From: an uncultured Clostridia bacterium
Lineage (GTDB): Bacteria > Bacillota > Clostridia > Christensenellales > CAG-314
Assembly: GCA_944364615.1 (NCBI GenBank)
Contig: CALVWF010000002.1
Coordinates: 1 to 64,000 of the forward strand
Direction: 5' to 3'
Length of the DNA: 64,000 bases
A program made the position numbers and the translations under genes. Of the stretch, positions 51,000 to 59,800 are shown piece after piece. A model generated the notes under the pieces. It was not told the DNA's origin, made no database searches, and was given only the letters and a program-made list of their open reading frames with translations. The stretch's first letter is position 1. Each line of letters starts with the position of its first letter.

Positions 51000-52379
51000 A
51001 TGTTAAATTTTGTGTCTGCCACGCTCTCCGAAGGGGTTTTTCCCATTCTGGGCGAGGGTATTTTTAATGTAGTGCTTACGATAGCAATTGCACTTGTACT
51101 CGGATTGCTGTCCACAAGACTGATGAAAGTAATAGGTTTGCCCAATGTTACGGGTTACCTTATCGTCGGTCTTATCATCGGACCTTATATGTTGGGTATA
51201 ATCGATGAACCCACGCTGAACAGTCTCGGTATAGTCAGTTCGCTTGCGTTGGGATTTATAGCGTTTTCCATAGGTGTGGAATTCAAGATTCGTCACATTA
51301 AGGAAATAGGCAAAAGCGCAATCACCATTACAATGTTCCAGGCTTTGCTTGCCACGCTGTTTGTTGACGTTGCATTGCTTATCGCCATCCCGAGTATGCC
51401 CGCCGAAGCAATAGTTCTCGGTGCAATCGCAACCGCTACCGCTCCCGCCGCTACTCTTATGGTAGTTCGTCAGTACAAGGCTAAGGGTATTGTTACAGGT
51501 ACTTTGTTGCCCGTAGTCGCTCTCGACGACGCCGTAGGTCTTGTGGTATTTGCAATAAGCAACAGCATTGCTCTGTCGATGCTCAGCGGTGCTTCTCTTA
51601 CTGTTCTTAACCTTGTTGTCTGGCCTTTGCTGGAAATCATCGTTTCTCTGGCAGTGGGCGCGATAATCGGCGGTTTGCTGTCTTTGGTTCCCACATTCTT
51701 CAAATCGCGTGACAATCGACTTATTGCAACTATCATTGCTGTATTTGCCTGCATCGGTATTTGCGAAGTGTTTACCCAACTCAACAGCAGCGGCGTGATG
51801 CCCTTTGCTCTTTCCGATCTGCTTGTTTGCATGATGGCAGGTGCCGTGTTTGTAAACCTCCGTGTCGAATCGGAAAAGATAATGGAAGGTACCGACCGTT
51901 GGACTCCCGTCGTGTTCATGCTGTTCTTCATTATTTCAGGTGCGGAACTCAATATTCTCAGCCTCGGAAACCTGCAAATCGTGCTGATTTTGGTCATTTA
52001 TCTTATCGCTCGTTGCGCAGGTAAGTATGTCGGTTCCTTCGTGGGCGCTGTTGTCACAAAGGCTGACAAAAACGTTCGTAACTACCTCGGTATCACTTTG
52101 TGGCCTCAGGCAGGCGTTGCAATCGGTATGGCAACACTGTGCAAAAAGGAATTTGCTGCGGCAGGTTTTGATGAAGTAGGATCCGCAATCGTTACTATTA
52201 CAATGTGCGCTGTACTTGTTTACGAACTGTTCGGGCCCGTATTTACCAAGATTGCTTTGGCAAAAGCCGGCGAAATCAGTCCCGAAATGCTCAGAAGAAA
52301 GAAGACAAAGAATATCGTTGCGGAAGCTCCTCAGTCCGTTGAACAACCTCAGGAAAACGCAGACAATCAACAGAAATAA
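51000..52379 (+). CDS. Cation:proton antiporter, CPA2 (Kef/NapA-like) family
   Basis: The 459-residue product has about twelve membrane segments and a short hydrophilic tail. Motifs agree with the Na+/H+ exchanger domain: GLPNVTGYLIVGLIIGPYML near the N-terminus, FSIGVEFKIRHI, ATATAPAATL and VALDDAVGLVVFAI. Such proteins exchange Na+ or K+ for H+ across the membrane. No RCK or TrkA-N domain is attached. AGAGGT precedes the ATG. The gene is monocistronic. Codon use is biased to GCT/GTT, suggesting good expression. Confidence 0.92.
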   Translation: MLNFVSATLSEGVFPILGEGIFNVVLTIAIALVLGLLSTRLMKVIGLPNVTGYLIVGLIIGPYMLGIIDEPTLNSLGIVSSLALGFIAFSIGVEFKIRHIKEIGKSAITITMFQALLATLFVDVALLIAIPSMPAEAIVLGAIATATAPAATLMVVRQYKAKGIVTGTLLPVVALDDAVGLVVFAISNSIALSMLSGASLTVLNLVVWPLLEIIVSLAVGAIIGGLLSLVPTFFKSRDNRLIATIIAVFACIGICEVFTQLNSSGVMPFALSDLLVCMMAGAVFVNLRVESEKIMEGTDRWTPVVFMLFFIISGAELNILSLGNLQIVLILVIYLIARCAGKYVGSFVGAVVTKADKNVRNYLGITLWPQAGVAIGMATLCKKEFAAAGFDEVGSAIVTITMCAVLVYELFGPVFTKIALAKAGEISPEMLRRKKTKNIVAEAPQSVEQPQENADNQQK

Positions 52380-52385
52380 TTAATG

Positions 52386-52409
52386 CAAGGGGCTTTTGCC
52401 CCTTGTTTC
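52386..52409 (+). terminator. Antiporter terminator
   Basis: CAAGGGGC (52386-52393) pairs with GCCCCTTG (52398-52405), followed by TTT. Confidence 0.8.
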
Positions 52410-52553
52410 GATATACAGACTTTTCAGTCAGGCGTCACTCGGCACTAAGTCCGTAAAAAGTTGTGTTTTAAAGCAGCAAACCGGACTTGACGGAATCGGT
52501 ACGGCGTTGACGACTGACAGCGGTGTAAAGCGTAATATTTGCCGGGGGTATAT

Positions 52554-52727
52554 ATGAGTACAAACACAATGTATGAAATGATGAGAAAGTCGGAACTTAT
52601 GGACGACGACGGTATGGATATGGAAGAAGCGGATGACTGTGAACAACAGTCTGACGCGGAAAAATTCAAGAAACAATACAAGGAGTTCTACACCGACATA
52701 AAAATCAGCATCAAGGAAGACTGGTAA
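52554..52727 (+). CDS. Small acidic protein of unknown function
   Basis: This 57-residue protein is methionine-rich at the start (MYEMMRKSELMDDDGMDMEE), then acidic, with a charged helical end (AEKFKKQYKEFYTDIKISIK). No family is recognised. GGGGG lies 8 nt before the ATG at 52554, and a terminator follows the stop by 24 nt. These signals, more than the sequence, support it as a gene. Confidence 0.6.
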   Translation: MSTNTMYEMMRKSELMDDDGMDMEEADDCEQQSDAEKFKKQYKEFYTDIKISIKEDW

Positions 52728-52750
52728 AAATTTGTCTCATCGATGCTTTT

Positions 52751-52786
52751 GACCGATTTGTCTTTAAGACACATCGGTCTTTTTTA
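52751..52786 (+). terminator. Terminator after the small acidic gene
   Basis: GACCGATTTGTCTT (52751-52764) pairs with AAGACACATCGGTC (52766-52779) with one mismatch, followed by TTTTTT. The 52787-52968 stretch that follows holds nothing I recognise. Confidence 0.9.
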
Positions 52787-52968
52787 TTGAAACTGTCTCG
52801 ACGTCAATTTTAAAAAATCAAACAAAAAGTGTTTCAGCGTGACTTTCAAATATGGGCGGAAGGAGTTGCCGTTTTACCGACAGTTTCCGGTAAAGGCACA
52901 GCGTAAGCTGATTTGCGTAACCCAAACAGACTTTTGACTGCTTGTTTGAATGAATTTGAAATTGGGTA

Positions 52969-52997
52969 TTGTGAAGGCTATATTTTTGTGGTATAAT
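52969..52997 (+). promoter_or_regulatory. Promoter of the pyrimidine-nucleoside phosphorylase gene
   Basis: TTGTGA (52969-52974), a 17-nt spacer and TATAAT (52992-52997). Confidence 0.8.
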
Positions 52998-53058
52998 TAT
53001 TCTTCAACAGATATCATTCGATGGAGTTTCTAACCTGAAAATTTTTTGGAGGCGTGTC

Positions 53059-54372
53059 GTGAACATACTTGAAATCATAGAAAAAAAGAAAAACAAACAG
53101 ATACTTTCAACTGATGAGATCCGCTATTTCGTAAACGGTTTTACCGTCGGAGAAATACCCGATTATCAGATATCCGCTTTGCTGATGGCAATAGTGCTTA
53201 ATGGTATGGACGACAGGGAAACCTACGATCTTACCGATGCAATGTTGCACAGCGGAGACGTAATGGATTTGTCTTCGCTGGGCGGCATAGTCGTTGACAA
53301 ACATTCCACAGGCGGCGTGGGGGACAGTACTACTCTTGCTCTTGCTCCCGTTCTCGCGTGCTGCGGAGTTTACGTGGCTAAAATGAGCGGAAGGGGATTG
53401 GGCTTTACAGGCGGTACGATAGACAAACTGGAAAGTATTCCAGGTATGGACATTGCTCTCAGCGAAGATGAATTTAAAAAAGTAGTCAGAAGCGTAGGCT
53501 GTTGCGTAATAGGTCAGACGGGAAACCTTGCTCCCGCCGACAAGAAGTTGTACGCATTGCGTGACGTGACGGGTACGGTGGACTGCGTTCCGCTTATTTG
53601 CAGCAGTATAATGAGCAAGAAACTCGCCAGCGGTTCGGACATAATTCTGCTTGACGTCAAGTACGGAACGGGCGCGTTTATGAAGACGAAAGAAGACGCT
53701 TTGGTGCTTGCGCAAAAAATGGTTGACATTGGCAACCGCGCAGGCAAGTCCGTAGGCGCGCTTATCACAGATATGCAGCAACCTCTTTCCGACCATATAG
53801 GTAATTCGCTGGAAGTGGTAAACATCATCGATGTATTGAAAGGTAAGCGTTCAAGGCTGTACAGCGAACTTAAAGAGGTGGCAGTCAAGTTGCTTTCACT
53901 GACACCACTGTACACCGAAGAAACCGCCGTAAAGGCGTTTCAGGACGCCATAGACAGCGGCAGGGCTCTCGACAAGTTTGCCGAGATGGTAAAGGCACAG
54001 CACGGAGACGAAAGATATATTTACCATCCCGAAATGTTTAAACTGGGTGAAAAAATTGCCGTTTGCGCGCAAAACGACGGCTATGTAACGGCAATGAACA
54101 CTGCAGACATAGGACATGCTGTAACTTTGCTCGGCGGTGGAAGAATGAAAAAGGAAGATTCGATAGACTTTTCCGTAGGCGTGGAAATGAAAGTCGAACT
54201 CGGCAGCGAAGTGAGACGCGGAGATGTGTTGTGTTACGTCTATCACAACGGTCTGCGTGTGGAGGAAGCGACGGATCTGTTGCGCAAATCCGTCATAATA
54301 GGAAATACACGTCCGCAACCGCACAAGATAGCCTACGCATTCGTCAACAAAGAAGGCGTGCATATATATTGA
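53059..54372 (+). CDS. pdp: Pyrimidine-nucleoside/thymidine phosphorylase
   Basis: The enzyme splits (deoxy)uridine and thymidine with phosphate in nucleoside salvage. The 437-residue product has the family signature MSGRGLGFTGGTIDKLESIPG near residues 113-133. It also has VVDKHSTGGVGD as phosphate-binding loop, an alpha/beta domain with SSIMSKKLASG, and the C-terminal QNDGYVTAMNTADIG barrel-like domain. The start is GTG, after GGAGG spaced 7 nt; family similarity begins there. The gene is monocistronic and upstream of the tRNA-Leu gene. Strict thymidine (deoA) versus general pyrimidine (pdp) specificity is not certain. Confidence 0.92.
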   Translation: MNILEIIEKKKNKQILSTDEIRYFVNGFTVGEIPDYQISALLMAIVLNGMDDRETYDLTDAMLHSGDVMDLSSLGGIVVDKHSTGGVGDSTTLALAPVLACCGVYVAKMSGRGLGFTGGTIDKLESIPGMDIALSEDEFKKVVRSVGCCVIGQTGNLAPADKKLYALRDVTGTVDCVPLICSSIMSKKLASGSDIILLDVKYGTGAFMKTKEDALVLAQKMVDIGNRAGKSVGALITDMQQPLSDHIGNSLEVVNIIDVLKGKRSRLYSELKEVAVKLLSLTPLYTEETAVKAFQDAIDSGRALDKFAEMVKAQHGDERYIYHPEMFKLGEKIAVCAQNDGYVTAMNTADIGHAVTLLGGGRMKKEDSIDFSVGVEMKVELGSEVRRGDVLCYVYHNGLRVEEATDLLRKSVIIGNTRPQPHKIAYAFVNKEGVHIY

Positions 54373-54466
54373 TTTTAACGGCGGCGACAGCATTTTACGA
54401 CAGATTGTTTGTGCTGAATACTCAATATATTTGTACAAATTGTTGTGCTGAATTTTTGTAAATCGC

Positions 54467-54495
54467 TTGCCAAATTGTACATCGTATTGTATAAT
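54467..54495 (+). promoter_or_regulatory. tRNA-Leu promoter
   Basis: TTGCCA (54467-54472), a 17-nt spacer and TATAAT (54490-54495), ending 11 nt before the tRNA. Confidence 0.88.
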
Positions 54496-54506
54496 ATACA
54501 ATGCTT

Positions 54507-54593
54507 GCGGATGTGGCGGAATTGGCAGACGCGTAAGATTCAGGTTCTTATGGTCGCAAGGCTGTGCAGGTTCAAGTCCTGTCATCCGCACCA
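54507..54593 (+). tRNA. tRNA-Leu (anticodon CAG), CCA encoded
   Basis: The acceptor stem GCGGATG (54507-54513) pairs with CATCCGC (54583-54589), then A and an encoded CCA. The anticodon stem TAAGA/TCTTA encloses TTCAGGT, giving anticodon CAG. A long variable arm marks it as a class II tRNA. The T-arm has TTCAAGT. Confidence 0.95.
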
Positions 54594-54672
54594 GTGTTGC
54601 ACACGGCGACTAAGTAAATCTTGGTTGCCGTGTTTTTATTTTTTAGCAATATATGTTGTTTTGTTGCCACGG

Positions 54673-54706
54673 AAAAAAGGAGTGCAGAAGCACTCCTTTT
54701 TCTTTT
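54673..54706 (+). terminator. Terminator after tRNA-Leu
   Basis: AAAAGGAGTGC (54675-54685) pairs with GCACTCCTTTT (54690-54700), followed by TCTTTT. Confidence 0.88.
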
Positions 54707-55095
54707 CCATGGTTTCCTGTTTCTTCGTCGCCTTGCGGTGCCGAATTCCAGATGTTGAAATAACTCGAACGTGTTGCACACGTCAACGGTGGCCCAAGTC
54801 GTCTTTACTGACCTTATACCGTTACGGGCAAATTTCGTTGCGTCGCTGATGAGCAGAGTTTTAAATAAAACGGATTTTACAACCGTTCGGTAAACTCGGT
54901 AATTACCTTAAATGAAATTAGTATAATAACAAATTCCTGAAATATCTGTATTCAAGTGCACGGAAATGATCGTGTAGCGTTGACAGAATTTTGCTTTGAA
55001 ATCTTTAAAAACAAAAGGTTTTGAGTGGCAAATTGTATCAAAGTCAGACTTCTTAGTTTGAGACAGAGGCGCAGTGCTTACGAATGTTATTTAAG
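54707..55095. other. Intergenic stretch without recognised content
   Basis: About 390 nt separate the tRNA terminator from the next promoter. Short reading frames occur, but none has a ribosome site or family resemblance. I see no repeat or RNA motif that I can support. Confidence 0.55.
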
Positions 55096-55124
55096 TTGAC
55101 AGCGTTTTACGCAGGTGATATAAT
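55096..55124 (+). promoter_or_regulatory. Promoter of the small membrane protein gene
   Basis: TTGACA (55096-55101), a 17-nt spacer and TATAAT (55119-55124), a consensus promoter. Confidence 0.9.
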
Positions 55125-55143
55125 TTTAAACAGAGGTAACAGC

Positions 55144-55641
55144 ATGAACGGTTTTTCGGAAGAGGAAATAAAACAAAGCGTCGAATATCAGTGGCGTATG
55201 CAACATATAAAGACGTATTTTTCGCTGTGGGGCATACTGAGCGGGGTAATCGTTGTAGTCATGTTTTTTGTAGCAGTGACGAGAGTGAATTGGGTTAGAC
55301 CTCTCGTTGACGGAGTAGCAGCGGTATTGATATATTTGCTGATTTTCGGTAGTTTTGCACTTCACGATGCGGTAAAGGCAAGAAAATTTCTGAAAAATTA
55401 CAAAAATTACAAGCGTTACGACGTTGTGCTGGACAGTCCAGTGACATCATATATGTACAAGGGCGCAATTAAATATAGCGTACGCATTGAAGACAAGGAA
55501 ATTTGCCGTTGTGTAGACACAAATGCTTATTTTTCCGATATGATGTTTTCCAAATTCACATTGCATGAATACAACAACAAAAAAGTTTCCGGCTTGTACG
55601 ACGAATATCAAGACAAATTTTACATTGTAGGAAAAATCTGA
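55144..55641 (+). CDS. Membrane protein of unknown function
   Basis: The 165-residue protein has a charged N-terminal helix (SEEEIKQSVEYQWRMQHIKT), two membrane segments (about 30-50 and 58-75), and a C-terminal soluble part of about 85 residues. That part looks like a small beta-rich domain (DVVLDSPVTSYMYKGAIKYSVRI, then DEYQDKFYIVG). I recognise no family. The ATG at 55144 follows AGAGGT; the longer frame to 55084 would cross the promoter. The gene is monocistronic with a terminator. Confidence 0.75.
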   Translation: MNGFSEEEIKQSVEYQWRMQHIKTYFSLWGILSGVIVVVMFFVAVTRVNWVRPLVDGVAAVLIYLLIFGSFALHDAVKARKFLKNYKNYKRYDVVLDSPVTSYMYKGAIKYSVRIEDKEICRCVDTNAYFSDMMFSKFTLHEYNNKKVSGLYDEYQDKFYIVGKI

Positions 55642-55661
55642 TATTTTATAATCCTGTAATC

Positions 55662-55696
55662 AAAATGCCTCCCTGAAAAGGGGAGGCATTTATTTT
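55662..55696. terminator. Terminator between convergent genes
   Basis: AATGCCTCCC (55664-55673) pairs with GGGAGGCATT (55681-55690), followed by TATTTTG on the plus strand. Confidence 0.85.
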
Positions 55697-55802
55697 GTGA
55701 ATTCCGCAACAGTGTGCATATCGTAATCCGACGCATGCTGCTGCTACAATTTTTACACAACGTCCTTACAAAAAACAGTATATTCGGCGTTTGAAAATAA
55801 TT

Positions 55803-56999
55803 TCAGCCTATGCGCACCAGACCGTAACTGTTTAAAAAGTTTTCCGTTTCGTCACAGTGGTCGCCGTAACAGACTATGTGGTGATTTCCGCAAGGTCGAT
55901 TAAGTAACAATTTTACGTCGCTGTCAAGATGAACTTTTATCTGTGTGCGACAAAGGTTACAGTCGTGCAGATTTTCCGTTATAGTACCTTTACTCAAAAA
56001 ATAGTGTTTAAGGTCGGATGACAGTCTTAAAACAGTTACTTCCTGTTTGCGCAGTTCGCCTTTTACGGCAACGCCAATACCGCTTTCGAAATGAGTGTCC
56101 AGTCGGTAACTTTCCGTCATGTCAAGAGGCAGTGTACAGTGTGCCAACACTATATCGTTGGCTGCAGTGTCTATTTTTGAGGGATTTGCCTGGAAAGAGG
56201 ATTGTCCAGTAAGACAGTGCATTACGCTCATGGACAGAAGCGCCATCAGATCTCCTTCGCAGGCGGCGACGACCTTTTCACTGTTGAAAAAAGCCAAAGC
56301 CATACATCCGGTCATTTTGATGCTTCCGAGAAGATCGAAACAGCGCAGTGTAAATCCGTCAAGTCGGTACTTTTTAACGATTTGTTTAATGCTCTCGTAA
56401 ACGTCAAGAGAATTTTGCAAAGTTTCTGCGTCAAAAGCGTCGCTTGTAAGTTGTTTGTCCGTGCTGTGATGTGTTTTTGCCGACTCTTCAAGTTCGGAAA
56501 GTGCAATGTCTGTTATTTCCGCTCCGAACAGTTTGCTTACATTGCCGTAATCGGGCAGGGAGGAAATAAGCCAATCGGAAGGTTTGCCTATTATTCCGAG
56601 GCGCATTGAAGCAAGTTTCTTGCGTGCTGAGGAAATGTTGCACAATTGCATGATGCGTCGGGAAATATGTTCGATGTTTCCGTGAATTATTTCTCCGTCC
56701 AGATTTTTGTTTTTTAAATATGTAAGTATTTCCATTGACGCGGCAAGACTGTTGTTTGAACCGTTTGTCAGAATGTAGTAAGGCGGTTGCAGTTTTTCGA
56801 AGTTTTTTAAAAACAGTCCTTCGACTCCGCCCGTCTGAACGAATATAAGTTTGAGGTCGCAGTCGTAGTCGTCCAATGCAGTTGTTTTTAACGGCAGATT
56901 GAGTTGCTTTTCAATGCTTTCAAGAAAAATTTGCTGTTGCTTTTCGAAGTCGGAATTGTATTTGAGAGCCGACCGCAAAGTGGAAATGCTGATGTTCAT
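55803..56999 (-). CDS. L-fucose/L-arabinose isomerase-like protein
   Basis: The 398-residue product matches the fucose-isomerase-like superfamily by its order of domains. The C-terminal half is most telling: VVAACEGDLMALLSMSVMHCLTG corresponds to the ACEgD..aa.tM block with a metal-ligand Glu, and IVLAHCTLPLDM to the conserved HC motif. LGIIGKPSDWLISS in the middle is also typical of COG2407-type members. The reaction is probably aldose-ketose isomerisation of a deoxy- or pentose sugar, or a lyase-like relative; the substrate is unknown. The ribosome site is weak (GCGAGGAC) but well placed. The gene stands alone. Confidence 0.75.
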   Translation of the reverse strand: MNISISTLRSALKYNSDFEKQQQIFLESIEKQLNLPLKTTALDDYDCDLKLIFVQTGGVEGLFLKNFEKLQPPYYILTNGSNNSLAASMEILTYLKNKNLDGEIIHGNIEHISRRIMQLCNISSARKKLASMRLGIIGKPSDWLISSLPDYGNVSKLFGAEITDIALSELEESAKTHHSTDKQLTSDAFDAETLQNSLDVYESIKQIVKKYRLDGFTLRCFDLLGSIKMTGCMALAFFNSEKVVAACEGDLMALLSMSVMHCLTGQSSFQANPSKIDTAANDIVLAHCTLPLDMTESYRLDTHFESGIGVAVKGELRKQEVTVLRLSSDLKHYFLSKGTITENLHDCNLCRTQIKVHLDSDVKLLLNRPCGNHHIVCYGDHCDETENFLNSYGLVRIG

Positions 57000-57224
57000 A
57001 TTTGTCCTCGCTTGAATTTATTTGTGACGTGATTAACAAAATATTTTAACACAATGCAGATATTATTTCAATACATGAATTAATTTAACGGTAAATTAAT
57101 TTGGCAATTTTTTCTCTACGGTAGTCTTAAACAAATTATATTTTTACGGCAAAGGAAAATAGTTATTTAATTACAAAAATTAAAGACGTCATTATTTTGA
57201 AGAGACGTCTTGTAATTTTGCAAA

Positions 57225-57509
57225 TCAGTATGTTTCGTTGTGCGCTTTTTTCTTGCGGTTTTCCGGAACGAATTCCAGTTCGAGATAGTCAAAGTCGATG
57301 GTTTCCACGAAGTCGTCGTGTTTGAATTTTACAATGTTAAACTGTGTAAAGTATCCCTTGTGTGTACGTGTCGCAATGGGCGTGGGAATGTCTATGCAAT
57401 GACACAGTTCCGCCAGATTGCTGTCGAAATTGTCGTAAAAGTTGTCCGTTTCGAAAATTATGTCACGAGTGATTTTCTCTTTCTTTACCGTTTTGCCCCA
57501 GATTTTCAT
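57225..57509 (-). CDS. Small protein of unknown function
   Basis: The 94-residue acidic/basic mixed protein (MKIWGKTVKKEKITRD..., then YFTQFNIVKFKHDDFVETIDF) has no signal or membrane segment. It looks like a compact alpha/beta domain. I recognise no family with certainty. AAAAGG lies about 10 nt before the ATG at 57509, and a good promoter sits 32 nt upstream, so it is very probably a real gene. The region 57000-57224 between it and the isomerase gene is AT-rich and without recognised features. Confidence 0.7.
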   Translation of the reverse strand: MKIWGKTVKKEKITRDIIFETDNFYDNFDSNLAELCHCIDIPTPIATRTHKGYFTQFNIVKFKHDDFVETIDFDYLELEFVPENRKKKAHNETY

Positions 57510-57540
57510 TGGATTATACCTTTTGTAATGGATTTTAATT

Positions 57541-57569
57541 ATTGTATCACAAATGCAAGGTTTTGGCAA
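57541..57569 (-). promoter_or_regulatory. Promoter of the 94-residue protein gene
   Basis: On the minus strand: TTGCCA (57569-57564), a 17-nt spacer and TACAAT (57546-57541). Confidence 0.78.
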
Positions 57570-57697
57570 TTACTGAAAAGGACGACGCGCATTTCAGCAC
57601 GGCACATCGAATCCTTACGCCTGTACGGTTTAGGGGAAAATAAAAAGCCATCGGGCGCAAAGGGAAATGCAATTGCAGCGTATACACGTTAAAACGG

Positions 57698-57726
57698 TTG
57701 TTACACCTTGCAGATTGTGATATAAT
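57698..57726 (+). promoter_or_regulatory. mtnN promoter
   Basis: TTGTTA (57698-57703), a 17-nt spacer and TATAAT (57721-57726). Confidence 0.82.
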
Positions 57727-57764
57727 AAACGGACATTCAAGTATATACTAAAGGGGAAGCGGTT

Positions 57765-58442
57765 ATGACAGTGGGCATAGTTGTTGCAATGGACAAGGAA
57801 GTGGCGCCGTTTTTAAAGGGGAAAAACGCCACTGAGATACGATACGGCAAGTACTCGGTGTTTAATTTCAAGTTGGCAGGCAAAGATATCTACCTGATAC
57901 GTCAGTATTCGGTGGGGGAAATCTGTGCCGCCGGCGCTACGCAGATACTTATCACGAAATTCGGCGCGGACGTTATACTTAATTTCGGAGTGGTGGGCGC
58001 ATTGACTTCCGAAATATCCCTTCTGTCCACAATGGCTGTTGGTTCTGTTGTACATTACGCAATGGATACCACGTCTTTTAACGGTTACGAATTGGGCAAA
58101 TACAGTTGTTTCGACGACGTTGCCATTGCATGCGACAAAAAACTGCTGGATATAGTCAGTGGAATAGTGCCGGATTTGCCTGTAGTACGCTGTGCTTCCG
58201 CGGACAAATTTGTCGACAGCGCACAGGAGAAACGGTTTTTAAACGAGCAGTTCAAGGCGGACATATGCGATATGGAAAGTGCGGGTATAGTTATTACCTG
58301 TGCGTTTAACGAAATTCCCTGTTTATTGATAAAGACTGTTTCCGACAGCCTGACGGGGGGAGGAAAACAATACTCCGAAACGGTATTGCAGGCGGTAACA
58401 CAGTATGTCAGCGTAGTGGAAAAGGTTCTGGAAAGGTTGTAA
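57765..58442 (+). CDS. mtnN: 5'-methylthioadenosine/S-adenosylhomocysteine nucleosidase
   Basis: The enzyme hydrolyses MTA and SAH to adenine and the thioribose compound, recycling by-products of SAM reactions. The 225-residue product keeps the catalytic residues of the family: Glu12 in AMDKEV, the nucleoside-binding Glu in CDMESAGI, and the Asp in KTVSDS. The NFGVVGAL glycine motif fits too. GGGGAAG precedes the ATG. It is followed after 1 nt by the DUF362 gene, so the two are probably co-translated. Confidence 0.9.
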   Translation: MTVGIVVAMDKEVAPFLKGKNATEIRYGKYSVFNFKLAGKDIYLIRQYSVGEICAAGATQILITKFGADVILNFGVVGALTSEISLLSTMAVGSVVHYAMDTTSFNGYELGKYSCFDDVAIACDKKLLDIVSGIVPDLPVVRCASADKFVDSAQEKRFLNEQFKADICDMESAGIVITCAFNEIPCLLIKTVSDSLTGGGKQYSETVLQAVTQYVSVVEKVLERL

Positions 58443-58443
58443 A

Positions 58444-59586
58444 ATGAAAGAAGTAACGGTAACGGATGTAAAAGATTACGAACAGCGTCATGTAGATGAA
58501 GCGATGGAATACATATTCAGTCAGTACGAGGGCATAATCCCGAAGAACGGCAAGGTTTTCGTCAAGATAAATCTCGTGCGGGACATGTCTCCCGAAAAGG
58601 CGGGAACAACTCATCCTGCCGTAGTCAGGGCTGTGGTAAAGGTGCTGGAAAAATATACCGACGACATCACCGTAGGCGACAGCAGCGGCGGTAAATATAC
58701 TGCCGGGTATATGAACGCCGTCTACAACAAATGCGGTATAACTGCCGCGGTAAAGGATACCAAGGCTGTACTGAATACGGATTTTTCCTTTACGTCGTGC
58801 GAATTTGACGGCAAAACAGTGCGTCATCTCGACATTACAGACAGTTTTTTGAAGGCGGACACGGTAATTAATATAGGCAAACTGAAAACACATTCTTTTA
58901 CCGGATTTTCCGGAACGGTAAAAAATCTTTACGGGTTGCTGCCCGGGCTGGTAAAAGTGGAATACCACAGCAAGTTTCCGCATCTGAGCACATTTTGCGA
59001 TCTGCTTATGGACATTGAAAAGTTTGCCCGTCCTAAAATCGCGCTCAACATTCTGGACGCTATAGTCGGTATGGAAGGACCGGGCCCGACCAACGGCACT
59101 CCGAGATTTATAGGCAAACTTATCGCTTCTCCCGACGCATATAAGTGCGATGTGACGGGCGTTGCGCTGTTCACTCAGCCGATGAAAATGCCTCTGATAC
59201 GCAAAGCGGTGGAAAACGGACTTGTTTCGGAACAGTTTGTCGTAGAAACAGTAAAGCGCATGGAACCTTTTTACATAGAGGATTTCAACAGGGTGGACGT
59301 AATGGACGACGGAGCGTTTTTGAAATTGCCCGATTGGATAGGCAGACTGATGAAAAGAAATCTCACTCCCTCCGTTCAGGTACAGTCCAATTGCAGGGCG
59401 TGCGGAAAGTGTCGTGACCATTGTCCAGCGTCGGCTATTACGATTGAAAAAAAAGCGACTGTGGATCGCAACAAGTGTATAAGATGTTTCTGTTGTCAGG
59501 AACTTTGTCCGTTTGACGCAATCAAACTCAAAAAGCCGTTGCTGTACCGTATTGTCAGAGGGCTGTCTCACAGTCGCAAGAAATAA
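58444..59586 (+). CDS. DUF362 protein with C-terminal [4Fe-4S] ferredoxin domain
   Basis: Residues 1-290 are DUF362: KVFVKINLVRDMSPEKAGTTHP near 40-60, TVGDSSGG, INIGKLKTHSFTGFSGTVKN, and DAIVGMEGPGPTNGTPRF. Residues about 315-365 hold two [4Fe-4S] motifs, CRACGKCRDHCP and CIRCFCCQELCP. The architecture is common in anaerobes; the reaction is unknown, though an iron-sulfur redox role is likely. It lies 1 nt behind mtnN, whose translation it probably shares. Confidence 0.9.
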   Translation: MKEVTVTDVKDYEQRHVDEAMEYIFSQYEGIIPKNGKVFVKINLVRDMSPEKAGTTHPAVVRAVVKVLEKYTDDITVGDSSGGKYTAGYMNAVYNKCGITAAVKDTKAVLNTDFSFTSCEFDGKTVRHLDITDSFLKADTVINIGKLKTHSFTGFSGTVKNLYGLLPGLVKVEYHSKFPHLSTFCDLLMDIEKFARPKIALNILDAIVGMEGPGPTNGTPRFIGKLIASPDAYKCDVTGVALFTQPMKMPLIRKAVENGLVSEQFVVETVKRMEPFYIEDFNRVDVMDDGAFLKLPDWIGRLMKRNLTPSVQVQSNCRACGKCRDHCPASAITIEKKATVDRNKCIRCFCCQELCPFDAIKLKKPLLYRIVRGLSHSRKK

Positions 59587-59669
59587 AAATTACAATGCGG
59601 TTTTTGCCGATTTTCCCATTGCAAAGGCAAAAAGAAAAAAATGCCATACGCTCTTTGACTTTAAAGTAC

Positions 59670-59698
59670 TTGACTTTAAAGCGCATTGGTAGTATAAT
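59670..59698 (+). promoter_or_regulatory. greA-lysS promoter with a duplicated -35 segment
   Basis: TTGACT (59670-59675), a 17-nt spacer and TATAAT (59693-59698). TTGACTTTAAAG occurs twice, at 59655-59666 and 59670-59681, so the -35 region is directly repeated with a 15-nt period. Confidence 0.85.
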
Positions 59699-59725
59699 AC
59701 ATTGACCTAAAATATGAAGTCATTC

Positions 59726-59761
59726 CAAGACAACTTGAAGTTTCGGCTTTAAGTTGTCTTG
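59726..59761 (+). promoter_or_regulatory. Strong hairpin in the greA leader
   Basis: CAAGACAACTTGAAG (59726-59740) pairs with CTTTAAGTTGTCTTG (59747-59761), 15 bp with one wobble, around TTTCGG. No T-run follows, so it is not a standard terminator. It lies between the promoter and the greA start. Confidence 0.7.
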
Positions 59762-59800
59762 CGTTTGATGTGGAATCAAGAAAATAAAGGAGTATAAACA

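Noticed and set aside
54445..54849. 134-codon ORF over the tRNA-Leu gene
   Set aside because: It overlaps a complete tRNA and its terminator and has no family resemblance.
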